Shown piece by piece: positions 8,518-16,863 of a DNA stretch of 64,000 nucleotides. The translations under genes and the position numbers were made by a program. The notes under the pieces were generated by a model. The model was not told where the DNA came from. It ran no database searches and saw only the letters and a program-made list of their open reading frames with translations. The stretch spans positions 62,001 to 126,000 of the forward strand of contig NZ_QOCW01000009.1 in NCBI RefSeq assembly GCF_003318295.1. The letters run 5' to 3'. Within the stretch, counting starts at the first letter, position 1. Every line of letters starts with the position of its first letter. The stretch is from Bacillus taeanensis (GTDB lineage: Bacteria; Bacillota; Bacilli; Bacillales; UBA6769).

Positions 8518-8868
8518 TTGAACCTTGAAATGCAGCAGTTTAAAGCTGAATTCTTTAAAGCTCTTGCTCATCCTCTTAGAATAAGAATTCTTGAACTCTT
8601 AGCTGAAGGAGACAAAAATGTAAATGAAATTCAAAGTCTTGTGGGAATTGAAGGCTCTGCAGTTTCGCAGCAATTAACAGTGTTGAGAGCAAAAAATATA
8701 GTTACCGGCACTAAAGACGGTAATCGGGTGATTTATTCCTTAAGAGATCCAATGATTACTGAATTGCTCAGTGTTGCTCGTCAAATTTTTAATAATCACC
8801 TTGTTGATACGATAACAATGTTAGATAAATTCAATGATACAGATAATGTAGAAAAAGATAAAGAATGA
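8518..8868 (+). CDS. ArsR/SmtB-family repressor 2
   Basis: 116 residues. The TTG start at 8518 is preferred: GAGAGGG lies 7 bases upstream, and MNLEMQQFKAEFF then aligns with MNREMQHFKADFF of repressor 1. It has the same winged helix-turn-helix (ALAHPLRIRILELLAEGDKN, EGSAVSQQLTVLRAKNIV) and again no Cys. It is 30 bases after the transporter stop, hence co-transcribed, and 6 bases before a mini zinc-ribbon gene. Two paralogous regulators bracketing one carrier suggest local duplication with either redundancy or heterodimer formation. Confidence 0.9.
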   Translation: MNLEMQQFKAEFFKALAHPLRIRILELLAEGDKNVNEIQSLVGIEGSAVSQQLTVLRAKNIVTGTKDGNRVIYSLRDPMITELLSVARQIFNNHLVDTITMLDKFNDTDNVEKDKE

Positions 8869-8874
8869 GTGTAG

Positions 8875-8997
8875 ATGGCAGTTTTCATATTATGTAGACG
8901 TTGCAAAGGTAAGGAAGTAAAAACAATAATTCCTTTTATAAAGTTAAAGTGCCACGTATGTAAAGACAAAGGTAGAATTAAGGAACTGAATAAGTAA
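8875..8997 (+). CDS. 40-aa zinc-ribbon protein
   Basis: ATG at 8875, only 6 bases after the arsR2 stop, so translation is probably coupled. The protein has two CxxC knuckles, CRRCKG (7-12) and CHVCKDKG (26-33), 15 residues apart, and a basic tail. This is a minimal zinc ribbon. It is the last gene of the sulP-arsR2 unit, immediately followed by a terminator. Family not recognised. Confidence 0.65.
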   Translation: MAVFILCRRCKGKEVKTIIPFIKLKCHVCKDKGRIKELNK

Positions 8998-9014
8998 ACT
9001 ACAGTTCCTTTTTT
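8980..9014 (+). terminator. Terminator of the sulP-arsR2 operon
   Basis: AAGGAACTG (8980-8988) pairs with CAGTTCCTT (9002-9010), then TTTT. It overlaps the end of the zinc-ribbon gene. Confidence 0.8.
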
Positions 9015-9087
9015 AGTTTCAGTATACATTAATGTAGTTACATTTATTTAATTTTGACGTGTTTCTTCCTATTATAGGGGTCCTGCC

Positions 9088-10728
9088 GCATGCCCATCAA
9101 GCTAACAACGTAAATGACTAGATACGAAATGATCCTTGTTTCAAAACTAGCCAGTGGCGGAAAAGTAGGCATGCCAAAAAAGCCTATCAAAATTCGATTT
9201 TTTCACTAGTCAGCTTGTCTATGCTTCACCGTCGTTTCATACACAACACCCAGAATATCAAAGACGGTCATCTTCTTATACCGATGACATTTACGACCGT
9301 TCTTTTTGAGCAGCTTATAAAGACGATGCAGAATTTTCAAAAGTTCTTCTGTGCCAACTGCTATCGCTTGAAACAGTAACGGAAAGTAATCTTTAATCAT
9401 ATAAATCGCTTTGTATTCACTCAGCTCCTGCTTTTTCTTTTCAAGCAGAATCTGTCGGACTTGAAACATCGTAGAAGAACAGAGGAGAATGCCAATGAGT
9501 TGTCCATATTAATGGCACTCTAGGCGTTCTCTTTTAATATTTTTACATTCATCAATTTCAAAGAATGACTTCCACGTTTTAAACAAAATCTCAATCTGCC
9601 AACGAAGCGAATACAATGAATGCACGTAGTTCGTCGGTACTTCTTCTAGCGACGTGTTCGTGATATATACATTCATGCCCATTAAACGTTTACTTTTATC
9701 CTTCATGACAATGCCTTTCTTCTTTTCACGTATCGCTTGGTTTTTCAGCCGTGTTTGCGTTTGATCGTCGGTTAAACGATGGATAATGACATGTGCTGGA
9801 AGCTTCTGATTTTGGCTAATGTATGCCTCGGCGATCTCCATCGTTTCACCAGGAGTTAGACCAGACATCATTTGTGTCATATCCAGCTGGATGTATTCTG
9901 TTTGCTTTTTTAACGTGCCATTTTTGAAGTATTCTGCTGAGGGTTCTTGATATACATGCGTGTATTCAGTTTTAACCTCGAGATATAGTAAGCCTCTTTA
10001 TCATGAATGGCTTGTAAGTATCTTAAATCGAAGTAACCAAGATCACGCAAACATAAATCGCTTGCCTCTATGGTTTCAAGGCAGATGGTACCGTATGCTT
10101 TATCATTATTCTTTCCTGGCCCAAGTTGCACGTTAAGAAATTAACCACTCAGTAAATCATATTCCAATTGGATTTTCACGCCTGCCGTATTACTACTCCC
10201 ACCTGAACCTTGATAGTCAGTGGCGAAATGATCAGGCAGTTGAAACACTGTCGCATCTAAAATACGGATACGATTGAAAGTAGAAATCATGTGTGCAGAA
10301 AGCGATTGATTTGAACAGAGTTTTTTTGTAAGAAGAGAGGTAAAGACTTCTCGAAGACATGCGACAGCTGCTGAATTAAAGCGTTGATTAAGTCCTTCTG
10401 GGCTCATCAGTACCCCAGTGTAAGCTTCCAATCGACTACACAATTGGGTAAGAGATGTGCTAGCGATTTCCTGACTGATCTATACACAAAGGGCAATGAG
10501 TTCGTTTGCTTGATACTTACTAGATCGCTGTACAAAGCCAACTTGTTTGGCGATGTCTTGTAGGACTACTGGGGATAAAAAGTATTGCAGCTCTTGCGCG
10601 AAAAGATTCAGTTCATTTGAAATAATAGGATTCATTAAAAACACCATCCTTTCTCGTAAACTACTTACGATAAGCATAGCGTTTTTTCATTTTGAGGGTA
10701 TGATTTTAACTTCGCTTGATGGGCATGC
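9088..10728 (-). mobile_element. IS231-like (IS4 family) insertion sequence, decayed
   Basis: The ends are inverted repeats GCATGCCCATCAAGC (9088-9102) and GCTTGATGGGCATGC (10714-10728), very like IS231 ends. Total length is 1641 bases, near the usual 1.65 kb. The internal transposase is inactivated (see the pseudogene). No 10-12 bp target duplication is visible: the flanks AGGGGTCCTGCC and GTATTCACCCGT differ, so the site has been rearranged since insertion or the copy is old. Confidence 0.85.
9206..10635 (-). pseudogene. IS231-like transposase, four lesions
   Basis: Reading from MNPIISNELNLFAQELQYF at 10635, the frame is IS231 transposase throughout. It is broken by a TAG at about 10480 (a Trp codon in relatives), a TAA at about 10140 (Lys in relatives), a frameshift at about 9950, and a TAA at about 9510 (Leu in relatives). 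Each segment continues the same homologous protein, for example [38 protein letters not shown] and LYSLRWQIEILFKTWKSFFE with its conserved YREK-like region. Non-functional. Confidence 0.85.
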
Positions 10729-10869
10729 GTATTCACCCGTATACGGAGTAATATGAACGATATTTCGTGTAACTTCTCTCGGGTTTGTCCGAACGGTTTC
10801 TTTCCATCCTTTTTCATCAGAAGCCGAATAAGAAGCATGAGCTGTAAATTGTTTTAATAAAAAATTGGC
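10729..10869 (-). pseudogene. Fragment of an unidentified gene cut by the IS
   Basis: A 47-codon open stretch on the minus strand (contains FTAHASYSASDEKGWKETV and NPREVTRNIVHITPYTGEY) reads straight into the IS end. It has protein-like composition but no start, and it is not continued beyond the other IS end. I do not recognise the protein. Confidence 0.45.
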
Positions 10870-10949
10870 TCAGCCAACTAGACTATCATGACCACAACTC
10901 CATATAAAGTTTTAAGTGGAGAATACGTAAAAGGTGCTCTCTCTATTCA

Positions 10950-11012
10950 ATTTGTCCAAAAAGTGCGGGATCTTTGTGTTTTGCAATAAAAAAGTGGTTC
11001 TTACGCACTTTT
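10950..11012. repeat. Relic of ISL3-type element ends
   Basis: GGTTCTTACGCACTTTT (10996-11012) is identical to the left end of the ISL3 element at 19149, including the preceding AAAGT. Just upstream, CCAAAAAGTGCGGGATC looks like a diverged opposite end. No transposase lies between them. Confidence 0.5.
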
Positions 11013-11140
11013 ATTTTGCAATAAACAGGATCTTGACAGTTTAGTTCATATTAGAGAAAGTCTTCGTAATTTTCATTATATATTTTAACAAAAATATCCA
11101 ATTTAATTGAAATCGTTCCTCAACAATCTCCCTCAATATA

Positions 11141-11230
11141 GAAGAACTTGTTACTCAAAAGGAAAAACTAGATGACTTAATTGCAGAAGACTATATAGAT
11201 ACTTTTTATCCTTCCCGATTTCATTTATAA
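11141..11230 (+). pseudogene. 3' remnant of an unidentified gene
   Basis: 30 codons in one frame (EELVTQKEKLDDLIAEDYID, then a short tail and TAA) with protein-like composition but no start or ribosome site, inside the decayed zone right of the IS. Identity unknown. Confidence 0.3.
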
Positions 11231-11303
11231 CTTATTCTCTAGAAGTACTTTTTATTAAATCATTTTCATTTCTTCCACTGAATCACCAAACTATTCATGC
11301 AAA

Positions 11304-11353
11304 TCAAAAAGGATGTCCCATAAGTCAGAACAACAGACTTACAGGACATCCTT
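11304..11353 (-). terminator. Terminator of the Tat / multicopper oxidase operon
   Basis: AAGGATGTCC (11309-11318) pairs with GGACATCCTT (11344-11353), with an inner TAAGTC/GACTTA stem and five T on the minus strand. The stem reaches into the last codons of tatC. Confidence 0.8.
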
Positions 11354-12094
11354 ATTTTCATTTTCCATTTTCATTTGTGCACGCAAAGCTTTTTTATAAG
11401 AAAAACGTGAAATGATAATGCTTATTTCATATAACAACAACATTGGAACTGTTACCATCATATGTGATAACAATTCAGGCGGCGTAATAAAGCCGGCTAT
11501 CACTAATAGTACAAAATAAGCATATCGCCGAATACTCGCTAAAAACATTGGAGTAAGAATACCTAAACGCGTTAAAAACATCACCACAATTGGCAGTTGA
11601 AACAAAATACCAAACGGAATTGTTATTCGAAAGAGAAATGAAAAGTATTCATTAATTCCGTATTGTTCTGTAATATTTAATTGCTCGGCTAATCTGCTAA
11701 TAAAATGAATAATAAATGGAAAAAGAACAAAATATGCAAACAATAAGCCACCAATAAAAAGAATAACGCTTAAAGGAATATACCCCAATGTTACTTTTCG
11801 TTCATTTTCATAAAGGCCAGGGCTAATAAATGCCCATAACTGATAAAGCGCAACAGGCGACGTCACAATCACTGCCATTAAAAAGGCAAACTGCATATAG
11901 ACCTTAATTGGATCTATCAATTTAAATGCATTCATTGGAATGCTTTGCGCTTCAGGAGCACTTTGCAAAAACACGATAATTGGCTGTGCAATAAATAATC
12001 CACCAATCATAGCAACGAGAAAGAAAGCGACTACAATAATAATTCGCTTTCTTAATTCACCAATATGCTCATAAATGGTCATTTTTTCTTTCAT
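11339..12094 (-). CDS. tatC: Twin-arginine translocase subunit TatC
   Basis: About 251 residues. The start at 12094 (MKEKMTIYEHIGELRKR) follows AGGA at 8-base spacing. It has the conserved N-terminal HIGELRKRI, six transmembrane helices, the FISPGLYENERK loop and a long cytoplasmic C-terminus. TatC recognises the RR signal of folded exported proteins. It lies directly downstream of tatA and three other genes of the same orientation, including a Tat-signal multicopper oxidase, so this is probably a dedicated Tat pair rather than the housekeeping one. Confidence 0.93.
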   Translation of the reverse strand: MKEKMTIYEHIGELRKRIIIVVAFFLVAMIGGLFIAQPIIVFLQSAPEAQSIPMNAFKLIDPIKVYMQFAFLMAVIVTSPVALYQLWAFISPGLYENERKVTLGYIPLSVILFIGGLLFAYFVLFPFIIHFISRLAEQLNITEQYGINEYFSFLFRITIPFGILFQLPIVVMFLTRLGILTPMFLASIRRYAYFVLLVIAGFITPPELLSHMMVTVPMLLLYEISIIISRFSYKKALRAQMKMENENKDVL

Positions 12095-12132
12095 AAAACT
12101 CATCCTAACATCGACTATTCAACCTTAGTCGA

Positions 12133-12309
12133 TTATTTATCTTGCTTTTTATTCGCATCATCATCGTCATCAGCAATCCCTTTTGTTGCATTTTTAAATT
12201 CTCTAAGAGACTCTCCTGTCGCTTTTCCAAGTTTAGGTAATTTATCAGCACCAAATATTAAAATTGCAATAAACGCAATAATCGCAATGCTCCCTGGTCC
12301 TAATGGCAT
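12133..12309 (-). CDS. tatA: Twin-arginine translocase subunit TatA
   Basis: 58 residues, start at 12309. It shows the TatA pattern: short N-terminal helix (SIAIIAFIAILIFGADKLPK), the FGxxKLP hinge, an amphipathic helix (LGKATGESLREFKNATKGI) and an acidic/Lys tail DDDDDANKKQDK. It forms the pore partner of TatC 38 bases downstream. Small even for TatA, consistent with Bacillus TatA paralogues. Confidence 0.9.
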   Translation of the reverse strand: MPLGPGSIAIIAFIAILIFGADKLPKLGKATGESLREFKNATKGIADDDDDANKKQDK

Positions 12310-12342
12310 CCTTATCTTCCCCTTTACGTTAATATAGGAAAC

Positions 12343-12627
12343 TTATTGATACTGTGAAAGCCACTCTACTAACATTTCAAGATCATCTTCCTTTGCCTTA
12401 CCGTCTTCTAGCAGCCCTTTTGGCATGCTTCCATTTCCTTTTCCGTTCACTAAAATATCACGAATTTCTTCTTTTGTATAGCGTGCACCAATATTGTGAA
12501 GGTTTGGACCGTCACCCGGCACACCTTCTAAATTGCCTCCATCACAGCCCATGCAGGAACGTAGCAGTACCTTAATTCTTGTTTCATCAATCTTAACAAC
12601 TTCATTATTTTCTTTTGTTGGTTGCAC
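12343..12627 (-). CDS. Cytochrome c551/c550-like domain with lost heme ligand
   Basis: 94 residues resembling small Bacillus class I cytochromes c (GGNLEG, GPNLHNIGARYTKEEIRDIL, and the distal GSMPKGLL that supplies the Met ligand). The heme motif is CMGCD, not CxxCH: the axial His is Asp29 (GAT, one change from CAT). No signal peptide or anchor is encoded in this frame. A membrane-anchor frame overlaps it one base out of register (12605-12778). I infer a decayed, frameshifted membrane cytochrome; a sequencing error could explain the shift but not the Asp. It would have served as electron partner in the oxidase operon. Confidence 0.6.
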   Translation of the reverse strand: MQPTKENNEVVKIDETRIKVLLRSCMGCDGGNLEGVPGDGPNLHNIGARYTKEEIRDILVNGKGNGSMPKGLLEDGKAKEDDLEMLVEWLSQYQ

Positions 12628-12778
12628 TTCCTGCTTTTCTTTGACCTAACAACAACTTTTTCCTTGTTATACTATTTGAAGCATATCTCATTTTCTCAAT
12701 TTTTCTAGGAGCGTAAAGTAATACGAATGGTATGACGGTAAGCAAAATAATAATTTCTACGATTGTGAAACTATCCAT
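12605..12778 (-). CDS. Small membrane-anchor protein, or N-terminus of the frameshifted cytochrome
   Basis: 57 residues with a strong ribosome site (GAGGAGAGGAG). It has one transmembrane helix (IVEIIILLTVIPFVLLYAP), then a basic tail. It ends in TAA inside the 5' part of the cytochrome frame. Joining the two frames by a single-base shift before about 12640 would give a membrane-anchored cytochrome c. It may instead be a genuine separate small protein. It follows the ZIP gene by 20 bases. Confidence 0.5.
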   Translation of the reverse strand: MDSFTIVEIIILLTVIPFVLLYAPRKIEKMRYASNSITRKKLLLGQRKAGSATNKRK

Positions 12779-12798
12779 GATTACTTCTCCTCTCCTCT

Positions 12799-14025
12799 TT
12801 ATCCAATAACAAATAAGCCTGTTATATACATAATGAGCAGTCCTGCAGCAATTCCAAGTCCTCCTGGTAAATCACTAAAGACGGCTTTATCTTTTTTAGA
12901 CATCATTTTCGTAATTTCATAGATAACTTGGAAAATCGCTCCTGCTCCAATTGATAGGAACAATAATGCCATTACATTTGAATAGACAAATCCGCCAATC
13001 CAAGTACCGATTATGGCAGGACCTCCCGCAATAAGCCCTAGTAAAATTAAATGACTAATTAATCTTTTGGGTGTTTGATTTGATCTTGAAATTGGTGAGA
13101 CGATCGCAAGACCCTCTGTTAAGTTATGAATCATAAATCCAATGATTAAAAAGGCTCCTAAACCTACTTCTCCGAGTGTGTATGCAGCACCAATTGCCAA
13201 TCCTTCACCAAAGTTATGCAGTCCTATACCAATAGAAATCATATAAGCTAATGCTAATCGTCCACTTATGCTGCTTTTGTCACTTAACGTACCAGTCAAT
13301 CTATTACTTAATGCTGTTAATACAAATACACTTGCAAAAATGCCAAAAACAATTAATGCAATTCCCTGTAATGCACCAGCAATCCCAAGGGCAATCTCTA
13401 ATGACTCTTCAATAGCGTCAATCGCAAGAAATGCTAAAAGACCAACCGTTAAACTTAAGAAAAATTTATAGACGCGATCATTCACTTTTGCAAGGAATGG
13501 TTTCCATAATAGTCCTAAGAGAACTGGAATCACCCCTACAAACAGACCAATTAAAGAAAACATTCCAAATGTATTCGCATTTGGTGTCGGACTTAATGTT
13601 GCTACTTCTACTTCTCCTGCAAACGTTGATCCGATCGATGATACTGCTACAATCTCATATGGCTCTTCTTCTACCCAATGATATGGAATTGTTAAAGTAG
13701 CTGTTTTAAGACGCGGAATCACATTTGTCGGCTCCGTCGAATAATTGACATACGCTTCGTTTACTGAAACTTGAGCAATTGTCAAATCTTCATGTCCTGT
13801 ATTTCGTACTTTCGCCGTAATTTGCCCTGGTTGGAGCGTAATTTGTTCAAATGTTAACTCTTCAACAGGCGGACCGCCAGCTCCAAAGAATGGAAGGCCT
13901 ATTTTCACAATTCCAAAAAGGATTACGCCAAGTATAAGTACTGGTAAAATGCCAAAAAGCCATGTTTTCGCCGGATTTGGCCGTGAATGAACAGATGGTT
14001 TTTGATTATATTCTAAATTTGCCAC
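12799..14025 (-). CDS. ZIP-family metal transporter with N-terminal extracytoplasmic domain
   Basis: 408 residues. The GTG start at 14025 is preceded by AAGGGGGG. The N-terminal helix (about 23-45) leads to an extracytoplasmic beta-sandwich of about 100 residues (VEELTFEQITLQPGQITAKV onward). Then come eight helices of the ZIP fold with the metal-site motifs HNFGEGLAIG and HNLTEGLAI. ZIP carriers import Zn, Fe or Mn. The extra beta domain is unusual and may deliver or sense metal outside the cell. It lies 32 bases downstream of the multicopper oxidase; an MntR-type gene nearby hints at Mn, which is inference. Confidence 0.85.
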   Translation of the reverse strand: MANLEYNQKPSVHSRPNPAKTWLFGILPVLILGVILFGIVKIGLPFFGAGGPPVEELTFEQITLQPGQITAKVRNTGHEDLTIAQVSVNEAYVNYSTEPTNVIPRLKTATLTIPYHWVEEEPYEIVAVSSIGSTFAGEVEVATLSPTPNANTFGMFSLIGLFVGVIPVLLGLLWKPFLAKVNDRVYKFFLSLTVGLLAFLAIDAIEESLEIALGIAGALQGIALIVFGIFASVFVLTALSNRLTGTLSDKSSISGRLALAYMISIGIGLHNFGEGLAIGAAYTLGEVGLGAFLIIGFMIHNLTEGLAIVSPISRSNQTPKRLISHLILLGLIAGGPAIIGTWIGGFVYSNVMALLFLSIGAGAIFQVIYEITKMMSKKDKAVFSDLPGGLGIAAGLLIMYITGLFVIG

Positions 14026-14057
14026 TTTATTTCTTCCCCCCTTAAACGTGATCGTTT

Positions 14058-15125
14058 TTATTCCACTACATCAAATATTCCCATCCAGCCTAATTCTGCA
14101 AATTCTGATTGATGGGCATGGAACATAAATCGCCCTGGAAACTTAAATTCCCACTCTAAAATACCGCGCTGTCCTTGGCACTGAATGATAGTATCAGTCA
14201 GTTCAAACTGCTCTAAATTTGTGCCTGTTGGATAATATCTGAATACATCTCCATGAAGGTGAAACGAGTTAATTAAATCGAACTCCGTCATATTAGATAG
14301 GTAAATACGTAAAGGCTCACCGACTTTTACTTTGATTGGATGATCAGCATGATAATTGGCAACACCATTTACTGTATAAAATTCATTTTCTCCGTCAAAA
14401 TTAGTATCAAAGCCATTCATCACCATCACCATTTCCTTTGCTTTTGACCTCGGTTTTTTTGGATCGATGATAAATGTACCGTATAACCCTTTTTCAATAT
14501 GTTTTTTTAACGGCATCGCGTGGCAGTGATAAACATGCATACCAAACGGTGCAGCATCGAATTCATACGTAAACGATTGACCTGGTGCAACAATTTCAAA
14601 TACGCCATCCATTTTCCCCGGATGTATGCCATGAAAATGAATCGTGTGAGGATGACTACTTTTATTTACAAAGTAAATTTTAAGATGGTCTCCCTCTGTA
14701 CAGCGAATCGTCGGACCCGGTACGCTGCCGTTATAAGTCCACGCTGGATAAAAGACTCCAGGTGCCACTTCTATTTCTTTATCCTCTGCCACAATTTGAT
14801 ACTCACGCTGTGTTTGCCCATTCGGAAGCGTTGTTATCTTTCCGTAATCAAAATTCGTCAAAAATTTCATAGGATCATAGCCATGACTCATTTTTGATGA
14901 GTTTTTCCCATTTGTTAAGGGAGTACTTTGATCATGCGTGGAACTTGCAGAGGTACCTCCATGTGCAAGTACCGTATTTTGTAATCCTCCTGGAAGGTAA
15001 CTCATTGCTGCTAAACCTAGTGCTCCAAGACTTCCTGCCTTTAAAAAGGAACGGCGTGAATAGACGTTTTCCTTTTCTGATTTTGTGTTCATTTCCGTAA
15101 ATTCCTCCTTATTTTGGTGTTTCAT
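14058..15125 (-). CDS. Two-domain multicopper oxidase / nitrite-reductase-like, Tat-exported
   Basis: 355 residues from ATG at 15125, chosen because GGGAGGTG sits at correct spacing. It has a Tat signal SRRSFLKAG and a hydrophobic h-region, then two cupredoxin domains. Copper motifs: HTIHFHG, HVYHCHA, SFHLHG and FMFHAHQSEFAELGW. The size suits two-domain laccase or NirK-type enzymes, which work as trimers. The C-x-H spacing in HVYHCHAMPL supplies a type 1 site; it could be a nitrite reductase or a metal/phenol oxidase. First gene of a unit with the ZIP carrier, cytochrome-like frame, tatA and tatC. The presence of its own Tat pair supports export as a folded copper enzyme. Confidence 0.9.
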   Translation of the reverse strand: MKHQNKEEFTEMNTKSEKENVYSRRSFLKAGSLGALGLAAMSYLPGGLQNTVLAHGGTSASSTHDQSTPLTNGKNSSKMSHGYDPMKFLTNFDYGKITTLPNGQTQREYQIVAEDKEIEVAPGVFYPAWTYNGSVPGPTIRCTEGDHLKIYFVNKSSHPHTIHFHGIHPGKMDGVFEIVAPGQSFTYEFDAAPFGMHVYHCHAMPLKKHIEKGLYGTFIIDPKKPRSKAKEMVMVMNGFDTNFDGENEFYTVNGVANYHADHPIKVKVGEPLRIYLSNMTEFDLINSFHLHGDVFRYYPTGTNLEQFELTDTIIQCQGQRGILEWEFKFPGRFMFHAHQSEFAELGWMGIFDVVE

Positions 15126-15445
15126 GTCCACACCTCCCATAGTAAAGAATCAATAAGGTCTTTTATTTACAATATGCCTATTTTTTTATCTGATGCATGT
15201 GTATTTCACAAAACTATGTTTTTTTCCCTTGTGCAACTTTTATTGTAGATACCTTATTGCTATTTGTAAAGAAGAATTTTTATATTCATCTAAATATTTT
15301 TACCTAATGCAAAAATTAATATATACTAATAACATATTACCGAATTCTGACACGGTAAAAGTAACACTATTTTTTTACATACATATAATTTTCCTAAAGA
15401 ATGGCTTCTGTTCATGATTATATAATTGATGAAAGAGTGAAATTT

Positions 15446-15847
15446 ATGTTTAAGAAAAATAGTATTCATTTAATCATTGTTATAGTTTTCTTAACACTAT
15501 TCACAACACTATTTTTGTGGTATAAGTCCTCACCAATATTTAGTCAGGAAATGATTCAACAAGATACAAGTAAAGTTCATCTGAATATCGAATTAACAGA
15601 ATGGACAATCACACCGACGAAAATAACGCTTAATAGTGGAGAAGTCGTAGAACTTTCCATCATAAATAAGGGATCATATCCACATGATCTTGTGATTCCA
15701 GAACTTGATTTAAATACAAGAACACTTTCACCAAGTGAAGAAGAGAAAATTACATTTGAAGCTGATGAATCGATAAATATTGAAACATACTGTTCACTTC
15801 CTGGACATAAAGAATCAGGGATGACTGCACAGTTATTGATTAAATAA
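15446..15847 (+). CDS. Membrane-anchored cupredoxin-like protein
   Basis: 133 residues from ATG at 15446, with GAAAGAGTG upstream. One N-terminal membrane helix (IHLIIVIVFLTLFTTLFLWY), then a plastocyanin-like domain. The type 1 copper ligands are visible: His in YPHDLVI, then Cys, His and Met in YCSLPGHKESGM. It is divergent from the multicopper oxidase and probably donates electrons to it. It is 50 bases upstream of the MntR-type gene in the same direction, suggesting co-expression. Confidence 0.85.
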   Translation: MFKKNSIHLIIVIVFLTLFTTLFLWYKSSPIFSQEMIQQDTSKVHLNIELTEWTITPTKITLNSGEVVELSIINKGSYPHDLVIPELDLNTRTLSPSEEEKITFEADESINIETYCSLPGHKESGMTAQLLIK

Positions 15848-15897
15848 CAACACGATAGATAAGTTAGATCTCCACTTAAAATGAAAAGAGGGATTAA

Positions 15898-16326
15898 ATG
15901 AAACCAACACCCAGTATGGAAGATTATTTAGAAAAAGTTTATCTATTAATAAAAAATAAAGGATATGCTAGAAGTGCTGATATGGCATCCCTTTTAGATG
16001 TAAATCCATCATCTGTTACGAAAATGATTCAAAAGCTTGGCGAGATGGGATATATCAATTACGAAAAATACCGAGGTATTACTTTAACCACAAAAGGAGA
16101 GCAAGCAGCAAAAAGTTTGGTAGAAAAACACCAAATTCTTGAAGAGCTTTTACGAAGAATTGGTGTTGATGAAGATAAAATTTATCATGAGGTAGAAGGA
16201 ATTGAACATTATATCAGTGATCAAACTGTAGAACGCCTCTCAAATCTTATAGATTTTTTTAATAAACATCAAGCCATTCAAAATTCTTTTATGAACTTTC
16301 GAAATAATGAAAAGAAACATTTTTAA
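15898..16326 (+). CDS. mntR: MntR-type (DtxR family) metalloregulator
   Basis: 142 residues. ATG at 15898 follows AGAGGG. It aligns with B. subtilis MntR from PSMEDYLEKVYLLI through the winged helix (PSSVTKMIQKLGEMGYINYE, KYRGITLT) to the dimer/metal domain. The manganese ligands correspond to D9, E12, H78, E100, E103 and H104 (VEKHQILEE, HEVEGIEHYIS). It presumably represses Mn uptake. Whether this is the only MntR of the genome is unknown. Its neighbours are a cupredoxin and, divergently, the oxidase/ZIP operon. The extreme C-terminus abuts a decayed DUF3189 gene. Confidence 0.88.
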   Translation: MKPTPSMEDYLEKVYLLIKNKGYARSADMASLLDVNPSSVTKMIQKLGEMGYINYEKYRGITLTTKGEQAAKSLVEKHQILEELLRRIGVDEDKIYHEVEGIEHYISDQTVERLSNLIDFFNKHQAIQNSFMNFRNNEKKHF

Positions 16327-16329
16327 CAA

Positions 16330-16538
16330 AAAAACGTTCCTTTCCTTTATCCCTTGAAAAATAATTTTTCCCGCATCTGAGCTGTTTAACTTATTGAAAT
16401 AGTTAACATTCAATATTTCTCCTTTGGTTAGCTTTCGATCAGCAGGTAATTTTTTTAGTGATATGCTGCTAGGGCAGTAGTATGTGTTCCACCATAATCA
16501 TTATATATATAAATCAAGATATCATCCTCTTTGCTCAT
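16330..16538 (-). pseudogene. Truncated, frameshifted DUF3189 gene
   Basis: Minus-strand translation gives MSKEDDILIYIYNDYGGTHT followed by TALAAYH, then after a one-base shift KKLPADRKLTKGEILNVNYF and AGKIIFQGIKERN. That is the N-terminal part of DUF3189 proteins. The C-terminal half is missing where it meets mntR. Function of the family unknown. Confidence 0.6.
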
Positions 16539-16863
16539 TTATAATTACCTATTATCACCATTATTCATACATTAATTCAAAAAGACCCCTTTAAGTCAGA
16601 CATGAAGAGGAACCTTAATATTACCGTTTAATTAGAAATTGATCCTTAATTCCTCAGATACTACATTTTCTTCTATTTATTTTTTAATTAACAATAATTT
16701 CTATTACATAGACAAGCGTTATTTGTAGATTATATGGTTTAAAAAGTTAGTTGCATTTAAGATAACAGTCCGAACACAAATGCAGCAAGCAATTGCGAGA
16801 ACACATTAGCTTGTATTCCCTTGCCCGGAAAACACAAGACCAAAACGCTAACTAATCGATACG
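16539..16863. other. Gene-free AT-rich stretch
   Basis: I see no coding frame, terminator or repeat that I can support in this 325-base interval between the DUF3189 remnant and the L,D-transpeptidase. Confidence 0.4.

Noticed and set aside
14058..15125. Calling the oxidase a CotA/MnxG-type manganese oxidase
   Set aside because: It has only two cupredoxin domains and about 355 residues, unlike three-domain CotA or the much larger MnxG; the substrate cannot be set from sequence.
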